The notes under the pieces were generated by a model. The model saw only the letters and a program-made list of their open reading frames with translations, searched no databases and was not told the origin of the DNA. From Aerococcus urinaeequi (GTDB taxonomy: Bacteria; Bacillota; Bacilli; Lactobacillales; Aerococcaceae), in assembly GCF_001543205.1 (NCBI RefSeq), contig NZ_CP014162.1:1240001-1304000 (forward strand): a stretch of 64,000 nucleotides of DNA, given 5' to 3'. How positions within the stretch are numbered: the stretch's first letter is position 1; the number at the start of each line of letters is the position of its first letter. Below are positions 12,512-19,499 of the stretch, in pieces. The translations under genes and the position numbers were made by a program.

Positions 12512-12537
12512 TATAGGTATAGAAAGGTGTGATTTTA

Positions 12538-13197
12538 ATGAAAACGCCAAAAGTAGTGATGGGATTCCTAGCCGCCGGAGTATTAGCAGCTGGATATACT
12601 ATTACACAAGTTCAAGCGGATGAAAATGCACAAGGTTTATATACAAGTAATGTGGCATCATCTCAAGTTGAATCAGCTACGACAAGTAGTGAATCAACTA
12701 GTCAATCGGAAGAAGCAAGCACAAGTACTGAGGAAATAGCCATTAGTGAGAGTGAGTTAGCTTCAGATACGTCTGAAACTTCAGCTACTAGTGAGGCAAC
12801 ATACACTACTGCAACAGATACTGAGGAAGCAAGTAGTCCTGTAGCGGAAACCACTACAAGTGAAGAACTGACAGATCAAACTGACACAGATACACCAGCT
12901 GCGGAGCCTGCAGTTGCTGAAGAAACAGCAGTGGAAGAAGCTGAATCAGCTGATCAAGTAGCAACAGAAGTTGCACCAGCAGCTAGTGAAGAAGCTGCTA
13001 GTGTGCCTGACCAAACTGAAAACCGTCAAATTATTATTGATCGTGTAGGTTTAGCAAGTGATGCACTAGATGGTTATAGTGATGAGCAAATTGCACAATC
13101 ACGTGTAGAAGCAGAAAACTTAGGTTCTGACCCAGGTTACTCTTACTCATGGTTACTGCAACAAACGCCAGCTAACGCTGCAACACAATCAATGTAA
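12538..13197 (+). CDS. secreted Ser/Thr/Glu/Ala-rich protein of unknown function
   Basis: A 219-residue product. The ATG at 12538 is preferred over an in-frame GTG at 12529 because AAAGG ends 10 nt before it. A typical Sec signal peptide runs to about residue 27 (hydrophobic FLAAGVLAAGYTI, cleavage after VQA). A low-complexity acidic stretch rich in Ser, Thr, Glu and Ala (about 30-165) is followed by a non-repetitive C-terminal segment of about 55 residues starting at NRQIIIDRVG and containing YSDEQIAQSRVEAENLG. No LPXTG sorting signal or known binding domain is visible. I do not recognise the family; it is probably released or loosely wall-associated. Confidence 0.7.
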   Translation: MKTPKVVMGFLAAGVLAAGYTITQVQADENAQGLYTSNVASSQVESATTSSESTSQSEEASTSTEEIAISESELASDTSETSATSEATYTTATDTEEASSPVAETTTSEELTDQTDTDTPAAEPAVAEETAVEEAESADQVATEVAPAASEEAASVPDQTENRQIIIDRVGLASDALDGYSDEQIAQSRVEAENLGSDPGYSYSWLLQQTPANAATQSM

Positions 13198-13208
13198 CAA
13201 ATAAAATT

Positions 13209-13259
13209 AAAGAACCACTTCCCTTAAATCCATTGAAGATTTAGGAAGTGGTTCTTTTT
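13209..13259. terminator. bidirectional terminator
   Basis: A long hairpin: AAGAACCACTTCC pairs with GGAAGTGGTTCTT, extended inward by TAAATC/GATTTA with a small bulge. It ends in T5 and lies between two convergent genes. Confidence 0.85.
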
Positions 13260-13280
13260 ATCATTCATTCGATACTTCTT

Positions 13281-14744
13281 TTAGTCATCTAAGAAAGCTT
13301 CCATCCGTTTGATGAAGTCTTTTAATACAGTAATACGCGCGTGACGTTTGTCGACCCCAGAAATGACTTTCCATGGGGCTTCTTTAGTAGAAGTTGCAGC
13401 AACCATTTCATTCATGGCGGTGTTATAGATATCAAATTTATCCCGGTTTCGCCAGTCTTCATCAGTGATTTTGTATTGCTTGTCAGGGTCTTTTTCCCGG
13501 CCCATAAACCGGTTATATTGGGTGTCTTTATCAATGATAATCAGGTATTTCAATAGGAGATAGTCCTGGTCAGTGATGTTGTGTTCCATCTGGTTAATTT
13601 CTTCGTAAGCTTCTTGCCACCGGTAAACTGGCGTCAGGTTTTCGATTCGTTCAACTAAGACACGGCCATACCATGTGCGGTCAAAAATCGTCATCCTTCC
13701 CAAACTTGGGAAGTCTCGGTAAAATCGCCATAGGTAATGGTGATTCAACTCTTCATCATTTGGGGCAGCGACGGTAGCCACGTCATACCCACGAGGGTCC
13801 ATCAACCGGGTTAAGCGTTGGTAATTCCCACCTTTACCGGCAGCATCTGACCCCTCGTAGGCTACAATAACCCCTTTGTTTTCTTGGTAAGCCCTAAACA
13901 ATAAGTTGGCAGCCTGTTCTTGCAAGTCTTCCTTGATGTCATCATAATCTTTTTTTGAAATTATTGGTGAATGATCAACTTGCCCCACGATATCTGGACT
14001 ATTACCAATAAAGTCTAAGTCTAATTGCGGACGTGTCAAATCTCTAGACAGCCAATCTTCTAAGCAATCGATACAAGTTTTGAGGGCCAAACGGGATTGA
14101 TCCTTTTGGTCATCCACATGTAGGATATGCCATGGCGTTTCCTCAAAGTTTGTTTTCTCCAAAATCTCCGTAAAGTGTTTACGGTAAGCCTTGTAGTTTT
14201 TCAACTGGTCCTTATCTTGCTTGGTGACTAAGACTTTTCGGTAATGATCTTCTTTCAAAGCCTCAATCCGGTCCGCCATTTCGTCCTTACTATGGTGGAT
14301 AAAGAACTTAACCACTATGGTATCATCGTGGGCGAGGGCTTTTTCAACAAAGGAGATATCGTCTAAAACATGATTAAGTGTTTTCTCCTTCATATCCAGT
14401 TGGTGGAAGAGGTCATAGTAGAACGACCGGTCGAAGAAGACGATTTGACCGCGCTTAGGCGACCGCATGAAGAATCGGCGCAAATACGGGCGCTGTTCAT
14501 CTTCCAAAGTACTTTCATCAAATACGGCCACCTCATAATGTTTAGGGTCCAGTTCACGCGTCAAATCCTTGAGCAAGAATCCTTTACCAGAAGCCTCCCA
14601 ACCATCCACAATCACCAGCATACTTTTCTTGGTTTCTTGTAGTTGGCGGTGCAATTCAGCAAATTTATCACCTAATTCTGACCGTTTCATATCCTGTAAT
14701 TCGACTGGAATACTTGTTCTATGAGTATTTTTGTTGGGTAACAT
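13281..14744 (-). CDS. pap: polyphosphate:AMP phosphotransferase (tandem PPK2 domains)
   Basis: 487 residues with two PPK2-fold halves, as in the PAP family (about 500 residues). Each half has a Walker A motif, GWEASGKG at 48-55 and EGSDAAGKGG at 297-306. Each also has a Walker B-like FFDRS or IFDRTWYGR motif. The enzyme transfers phosphate from polyphosphate to AMP, giving ADP. The start is uncertain. An upstream in-frame ATG at 14807 overlaps the likely -10 box (TATAAT, minus strand, 14810-14815) and so is probably not transcribed. I chose the ATG at 14744, which has a modest AAGAAG SD; an ATG at 14795 is also possible. Confidence 0.85.
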   Translation of the reverse strand: MLPNKNTHRTSIPVELQDMKRSELGDKFAELHRQLQETKKSMLVIVDGWEASGKGFLLKDLTRELDPKHYEVAVFDESTLEDEQRPYLRRFFMRSPKRGQIVFFDRSFYYDLFHQLDMKEKTLNHVLDDISFVEKALAHDDTIVVKFFIHHSKDEMADRIEALKEDHYRKVLVTKQDKDQLKNYKAYRKHFTEILEKTNFEETPWHILHVDDQKDQSRLALKTCIDCLEDWLSRDLTRPQLDLDFIGNSPDIVGQVDHSPIISKKDYDDIKEDLQEQAANLLFRAYQENKGVIVAYEGSDAAGKGGNYQRLTRLMDPRGYDVATVAAPNDEELNHHYLWRFYRDFPSLGRMTIFDRTWYGRVLVERIENLTPVYRWQEAYEEINQMEHNITDQDYLLLKYLIIIDKDTQYNRFMGREKDPDKQYKITDEDWRNRDKFDIYNTAMNEMVAATSTKEAPWKVISGVDKRHARITVLKDFIKRMEAFLDD

Positions 14745-14809
14745 CCGCGACACTTCTTTCTTTTTGGCAAAATGGCAATTAATATTTAAGGTCATTTTCT
14801 TGTACATAT

Positions 14810-14815
14810 ATTATA
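14810..14815 (-). promoter_or_regulatory. -10 element of pap
   Basis: Perfect TATAAT on the minus strand. The -35 is poor (TTATGC at 18 nt). It is used to argue for the shorter start of the gene. Confidence 0.4.
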
Positions 14816-14940
14816 AAGCATAAATGCAATAATGCATAAGGATTGTGCTATTTTCGGTAAAACAGTAGGTATTTTTAAAGGAATCCAAGAGTTTTATGAT
14901 AAAATAATTAGGAAGTTCTATATGAAAGAAGGAAAACTGA

Positions 14941-15564
14941 ATGAGAGATTTTAAACCAGCGGTCGATCACTTCCATGAAACGGCCTATAAAGACAAACAA
15001 GACATCTACGAAGCATTAGCGCGCACCCATTCGCCACACACCTTAGTGATTACCTGTGGTGATTCACGTATTAATGTTGAGAGCTTGTTACAAGCCGGCC
15101 CCGGCGAAGTTTTCCAAATCCGAAATATCGCAAATATCGTACCAGAATACAACGACCCAGACCCAGTATTATCCTTACAAGCAGGTTTAGACTTCACTGT
15201 AACCTCATTAAAAGTCAATAATATTATCTTACTTGGCCATATTAACTGCGGGGGGTGTAACACTTGCCTAAACCCACCAGAAAATTTTGACGAAATGCCT
15301 TACTTAAAAGAATGGATTGGCAAGTTAAATCCAGTCAAGGAATCTATCGAAGACCAATTAGCTGAGTTAGACGATCCAGTTGCTAAGAGTGACTTGATGG
15401 AAAAAACGAATATCATTACCCAATACAACCACTTAATGGAATACCCAATCATCGCTGACCGTGTTGCAGCCGGAAACCTAAAAGTAGAAGGTTGGCATTT
15501 CCATACGGATGAAGGTTTTGTTGAAGTTTATCAGCCAGAAACAAAGACATTCAAGCGACTTTAA
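14941..15564 (+). CDS. beta-class carbonic anhydrase
   Basis: A 207-residue cytosolic zinc enzyme that interconverts CO2 and bicarbonate. All beta-class ligands and the catalytic dyad are present: C39-x-D41-x-R43 (ITCGDSRIN) and H100-x-x-C103 (GHINCGG). RNIAN at 61-65 is the conserved strand after the first motif. GAAGGAAAA precedes the ATG. It lies just upstream of the barnase-like gene but is separated from it by a terminator. Confidence 0.93.
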   Translation: MRDFKPAVDHFHETAYKDKQDIYEALARTHSPHTLVITCGDSRINVESLLQAGPGEVFQIRNIANIVPEYNDPDPVLSLQAGLDFTVTSLKVNNIILLGHINCGGCNTCLNPPENFDEMPYLKEWIGKLNPVKESIEDQLAELDDPVAKSDLMEKTNIITQYNHLMEYPIIADRVAAGNLKVEGWHFHTDEGFVEVYQPETKTFKRL

Positions 15565-15585
15565 GTTAAAATAGATATAATTGAA

Positions 15586-15613
15586 GCGTCCTTAAATCAA
15601 AAGGACGTTTTTC
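15586..15613 (+). terminator. intrinsic terminator after carbonic anhydrase
   Basis: CGTCCTT (15587-15593) pairs with AAGGACG (15601-15607), followed by TTTTTCTTTT. Confidence 0.7.
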
Positions 15614-15639
15614 TTTTCGATTTGAAGGAGGGACGAGAG

Positions 15640-16218
15640 ATGAGGAATCCACAGAAAAATCAGTTAGAAGCGATCCAGCAGCTAATCAAAAATCCGAAGT
15701 CGGTTATAGGGATAATCTTAGCGGCGTTAGCAGTCTATGCCTCGCAAGAACCGTGGAATACGGACGACCAGAACAACAATCAAAGTGACCAAGCACAAGT
15801 AGCTGACAACGAATCAGATTCTTCAACGACTAGCGAATCTGCAACAGAATCCGCTCAAGCAACAGACGGGGACACAGTCCAAGTGGCTGAAGAAGGAACT
15901 TACACAAGTCCTGAAGAAGTAGCTGCCTACATCGATCAATATGACACACTGCCAGAAAACTACATCACCAAATCCGAAGCCGAAGATTTAGGTTGGGAAT
16001 CTAGCGACGGCAACTTGTGGGAAGTAGCAGAAGGCATGTCAATTGGTGGCGATTATTTTGGAAACTACGAAGGCCTACTGCCAGAAGAAGACGACCACCG
16101 AGAAGCAGACGTTAATTATGATGGCGGTTTCCGCGGCGCTGAACGCATTATCTATTCAGACGACGGCGATATTTACTACACGGACGACCACTACGAATCC
16201 TTCCAACAACTCTATTAA
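15640..16218 (+). CDS. membrane-anchored barnase-type guanyl-specific ribonuclease
   Basis: 192 residues. The ATG at 15640 has AAGGAGG 8 nt before it. A single hydrophobic helix (about 21-35, SVIGIILAALAVYA) is followed by an acidic Ser/Thr linker (about 40-85) and a C-terminal domain (about 88-192) that aligns with barnase. Catalytic positions are kept: K111 (barnase K27, ITKSEAEDLGW), E155 (E73, HREADVNY), R165 and R169 (R83, R87, GGFRGAER) and H184 (H102, DDHYESF). Barnase R59, which contacts RNA phosphate and barstar, is Tyr here (Y143). It probably works outside the cell or as an anchored toxin. The next gene encodes the matching inhibitor, so the pair is an RNase with its immunity partner. 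Confidence 0.85.
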   Translation: MRNPQKNQLEAIQQLIKNPKSVIGIILAALAVYASQEPWNTDDQNNNQSDQAQVADNESDSSTTSESATESAQATDGDTVQVAEEGTYTSPEEVAAYIDQYDTLPENYITKSEAEDLGWESSDGNLWEVAEGMSIGGDYFGNYEGLLPEEDDHREADVNYDGGFRGAERIIYSDDGDIYYTDDHYESFQQLY

Positions 16219-16236
16219 TCTTAAGGAGTGACAGGC

Positions 16237-16506
16237 ATGCAAACACTTATCATTGATGGACAAGACCTTTATGGGCAAAAGGACTTGCACGATTACCTAG
16301 CAAAAGCCCTAGATTTCCCTAGCTATTACGGTGCCAATCTAGATGCCCTTCACGACATGCTAACTTCATGGCAAACACCCATCATCATTTACTTAGTCAA
16401 CCTAGATGCCTTGTCAGACCACCTAGGCGCGACTTACAGCAAAAAGTTCCTCAAATTATTGTTGGATGTTGAAGAAAAGAATGCATTCTTGACGATTCTT
16501 AGGTAA
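16237..16506 (+). CDS. barstar-like ribonuclease inhibitor
   Basis: 89 residues, the size of barstar. It keeps the interface block as PSYYGANLDALHDMLTSW (about 28-45): the equivalents of barstar Y29, N33, D35, D39, T42 and W44 are all present (D36 and D40 here). The protein binds and blocks the RNase active site in the cytoplasm. AAGGAG 8 nt before the ATG at 16237 decides the start; an in-frame GTG at 16228 overlaps that SD. It sits 18 nt behind the barnase-like gene, clearly the same operon. Confidence 0.88.
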   Translation: MQTLIIDGQDLYGQKDLHDYLAKALDFPSYYGANLDALHDMLTSWQTPIIIYLVNLDALSDHLGATYSKKFLKLLLDVEEKNAFLTILR

Positions 16507-16561
16507 GATGAAGACAAAGCATTTCTAGACGAAGCAATAAAACGAGCGAAGGAGGGAAGAA

Positions 16562-17374
16562 ATGGGCGTAATGTTAACGTTAGCCTACGAGGTTGCGATT
16601 AAAGACCAACAAGTGGCCCTTGAAATTATCAATCAGGCCCACACCATGATTCAAAGCAAATTCCAACCAGCCTTAATGTCTGACAATATCCAATTAGACC
16701 ATGCCATTCATAAGCAATCTATCCTATTTGTCGATGGTATGTCAGCATTCTTATACTACCGCCTTTTACAACAGGCCATTTACCCCATTCAAATCAATGG
16801 GGGGCTAGGTTTATCTGAGGATATTGCCCAGTCATTAACCTATTCAGAACAAGTATTAAAAGAAGCACAGAGAATGGGCGAAGGCTACATTTTATACAAT
16901 GCGAACTTTTTTGAAGACGGCTTATTAAACATGCAATTGATTAACTGGCAAAAAATCATCCAAGAACAAACGCCAGTTGCCAGGGTATTGTCATTCCTCT
17001 ATGAAATCCAAGCCCCTGTCTATGTTGACGGATCTATGTTGACCCAAGATTTCTTAGGGGAAGACTTGATTGCGCTAGACCAAGCCAAACAAGCCCTATA
17101 TGCAGACGATGAAAAATTATTATCTATGACAGATATCAACTTTTCAGCCCGTAAAACCAGCAAGTGGTTGGAGGTCTTTGACCAAGTCGATAAAAACAAG
17201 TATTTTATCACCGGTTTATTTAAAAAAGGCTATGCCACAGCCGTTGCCAATATGACTTACATGACCCGGCAAAATATTGATTATCATTTCCGCAGTGGCC
17301 GGTTCGCGTTTGAGCGAGACATGCTTGCGACAATTGTCTTACAAATGGACCGCGAGATTGCCACACTAGGTTAG
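16562..17374 (+). CDS. uncharacterised protein, third gene of the barnase/barstar operon
   Basis: 270 residues, no signal peptide or membrane helix, start well set by GGAGG 6 nt upstream. I do not recognise it with confidence. The N-terminal two-thirds has a weak SatD-like flavour (TMIQSKFQPALM, later QINGGLGLSED, then a Tyr/Ala/Gln-rich helix). The C-terminal 60 residues look helix-turn-helix-like (YATAVANMTYMTRQNIDYHF then RSGRFAFERDML). A DNA-binding regulator is one possibility. It lies 55 nt after the barstar gene with no terminator between, so co-transcription is likely. Confidence 0.6.
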   Translation: MGVMLTLAYEVAIKDQQVALEIINQAHTMIQSKFQPALMSDNIQLDHAIHKQSILFVDGMSAFLYYRLLQQAIYPIQINGGLGLSEDIAQSLTYSEQVLKEAQRMGEGYILYNANFFEDGLLNMQLINWQKIIQEQTPVARVLSFLYEIQAPVYVDGSMLTQDFLGEDLIALDQAKQALYADDEKLLSMTDINFSARKTSKWLEVFDQVDKNKYFITGLFKKGYATAVANMTYMTRQNIDYHFRSGRFAFERDMLATIVLQMDREIATLG

Positions 17375-17680
17375 GCAAAGCAAATAAGTAGATCAGTAGA
17401 CCAGTGGAAAAAGAATACATGAGGAAAAGGTTTGAGAATCACCATTTACTGAGGGATTTTCAGGCCTTTTTCTTTGAGATGGATTGTAAACAATAAGTAA
17501 AGATTGTGTTTACAAAAACGAAACGTTTCCAAAGGGTCTTCTACTTGAGCAAGGGCGAAAGCCTTTGGTAATATGAAGAAGGAAAGCGTTCGGAAGAACC
17601 GAACTAAACTGAACTCTAAAGGAAGCATTATTGGGATGATGTTATTTGTATGGGAATGAAAGGAAAATGGTGAACGTTTC
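17375..17680 (+). other. 306-bp gap with hairpin-rich possible leader
   Basis: I see no gene. The gap contains a weak CTGA/TCAG hairpin before CCTTTTTC (near 17454-17470). AAGGGC-GAAA-GCCTTT (17551-17566) competes with a pairing between CCAAAGG (17529-17535) and CCTTTGG (17562-17568). GTTCGG/CCGAAC (17588-17593 with 17599-17604) forms a further hairpin. The palindrome GAAACGTTTC lies at 17520-17529. Confidence 0.35.
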
Positions 17681-18430
17681 ATGGAATCATGGGATAAACA
17701 AGAAAGTCGACGCAAAGCCAAGCTACAAGGGCTAAAAGAAAAGATTTACTTGAACTGTGTCAATATTGATGCACCCTTTATTAAGGCATTTTCTCTGGCG
17801 CATATCTTATATTTAGCTGCCTTCTTTATGATTTTACTTGCCATGTTTATTTTTAGAGACTTTATCAACATCCACCAGGTAGTTATTGGTCGTGTCATGT
17901 TTACCATTTCCATTTTACAACAAATACTCTTATACTCTTGGTATTATTTCGAAACCAAATTCGACTTAAAACAAGCCTTACCACTGCACATTTGTCGCCT
18001 ATCAACTATAACGGGACTGATTTACCTACTAACAGGTAACCAAATGGTCATGCAAGTATTATTCTATTTCGGACTTTACGCTTACTTCTCATTTTTTATG
18101 CCAAGCCGTATCAACAAAATTTACCACGTATCAGGCCTAAGCTACTTTTTAAACCATGTTATTACGATTTTGATTCCATTCTTCGCTTACTTCACCACAG
18201 GATGGACACCCTCAATCCGCGGTTTAATCGTGTCACTAGGTGTTTTTGCAGTTTACTGGTTTGTCGCATTAATGGTCAACCAATCAACTGGCGGTAACTA
18301 TTTCTACATGAAATATCGCCCAGTACCAGCCTTAGATAAAGTCAACTTCAAAACCTATGCAGTAGGAAACTTTATCTTTACAGTAGGGCTATTCTTGATT
18401 GGCTACAGCATCTTCAATTTCTTTGTCTAA
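17681..18430 (+). CDS. TIGR02206/YwaF-like integral membrane protein
   Basis: 249 residues with about seven predicted transmembrane helices. Family-like features are the QALPLHICRLSTITGLIYL segment around 105-125, and TGGNYFYMKYRPVP near 205-220, matching the NYMYLRRKP region before the last helix in YwaF/TMEM164-type proteins. Function is unknown in the family. The start ATG lies 3 nt after a GTTTC and has only a distant AAAGGAAAATGG as a possible SD, so initiation may be weak. Confidence 0.7.
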   Translation: MESWDKQESRRKAKLQGLKEKIYLNCVNIDAPFIKAFSLAHILYLAAFFMILLAMFIFRDFINIHQVVIGRVMFTISILQQILLYSWYYFETKFDLKQALPLHICRLSTITGLIYLLTGNQMVMQVLFYFGLYAYFSFFMPSRINKIYHVSGLSYFLNHVITILIPFFAYFTTGWTPSIRGLIVSLGVFAVYWFVALMVNQSTGGNYFYMKYRPVPALDKVNFKTYAVGNFIFTVGLFLIGYSIFNFFV

Positions 18431-18452
18431 ATATTTTGCTAAAAGAACATAC

Positions 18453-18494
18453 GCACGCTGAGTTGAGCGCTAGCTCTACTTGGGGTGCTTTTTT
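18453..18494 (+). terminator. intrinsic terminator after the YwaF-like gene
   Basis: GCACGCTGAGT pairs with ACTTGGGGTGC (several G-U pairs, one G-G mismatch), followed by TTTTTT. Confidence 0.6.
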
Positions 18495-18656
18495 CAATGA
18501 TGGGCCACACGGAATACGCTAATAGTGGGATTTTTATAAGTTGGCGGCCAATTGGAGGAGCGCTTGCTTGGATGAATTAAAATTCACCGGGACCCGACGC
18601 CAATGATTCAATACCTCAACGACATTATCGAGAAATAATAAAACTCCTTCCTATTC

Positions 18657-19378
18657 ATGTATCGACGGGTAGTGGGGACGACTTTAAACCGGGATATTTC
18701 AAACGGGCAAGTGACTATTCGCGAGTATGACTGCCCCATTGAAGAACGGTTTACGCATGCCCGGCTCTTTTATCCGGATGAAGTGCAACAAGCCATTGAG
18801 CTAGCACCTGTAATCCTTTACCTCCATGGTGGGGGCTTCATCGGGCGCTAATATTGCTGCAGCCATGAATATCTATGACATCGAATCGGGTAACCAGTGG
18901 ATTAAACAGCAAATTCTCCTTTACCCCGTCGTTAATATGGCACTTAAGGAAACGCCGGGTTATGAGTGGTCCTTGGACGAGTATGATATCCATGACAACG
19001 ACGAAATCATTACCTTTATCGTCAAGTCACTTGGAATCGGTGTTCATTATATTAACAAGTTATATGCTAAAAATGTGGACCTCAAAGATCCGCTGGTGTC
19101 GCCACTATTCGCTTCAGATAAAACCATTCAACAAATGCCACCGACCATTATTGTGACGGCGGAATACGATTTCTTGCGGATTGAGTCAGAGGCCTATGGC
19201 AAGCGCCTGCTGATAAATGGTGTCCAAACGTCCTTCTTCCGTTACCTGGGTTTAGACCATGGTTTTGTCTATAAAATAGGGATTTCCCCCTAATCAGAAG
19301 ATGCCTTAAGTGAGATTGGTATCCGCTTTAGAGAGACCTTTGGCTTGGGGAAAATGACTGAATCTGAAAGTGTGTGAC
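18657..19378 (+). pseudogene. alpha/beta hydrolase (lipase/esterase) pseudogene
   Basis: Two fragments of one hormone-sensitive-lipase-type esterase. The first (18657-18851) ends at the oxyanion motif YLHGGGF. The second, in another frame from about 18827, starts at the nucleophile elbow GASSGAN and runs through TAEYDFL (acid) and GLDHGF (His). The roughly 65-75 residues that normally separate HGGG from GxSxG are missing. A TAA at 19291-19293 then interrupts a frame that continues with SEDALSEIGIRFRETFGLG to 19378. Upstream of 18657 a further degraded N-terminal piece (MIQYLNDIIEK, about 18604) is in yet another frame. Deletion, frameshift and nonsense together make function unlikely. Confidence 0.85.
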
Positions 19379-19385
19379 CTTTTCC

Positions 19386-19415
19386 TTCAATATCTAAATG
19401 GGTTTCATGTATAAT
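19386..19415 (+). promoter_or_regulatory. promoter of the DUF975 gene
   Basis: TTCAAT (19386-19391), 18 nt, TATAAT (19410-19415). Confidence 0.5.
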
Positions 19416-19499
19416 AAGGTATATAGTATTTTTCACATACAGAAGAAAAAATGTAAGTGATCAATTTTAAAAGGATTAACAAAAAAGGGAGTGTGTAAA

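Noticed and set aside
17520-17533. GAAACGTTTC palindrome as a cre site
   Set aside because: Three mismatches to the cre consensus and no sugar-related gene nearby.
18657-19293. Two separate small esterase genes
   Set aside because: Together they are the two ends of one esterase, each missing essential catalytic parts; called one pseudogene.
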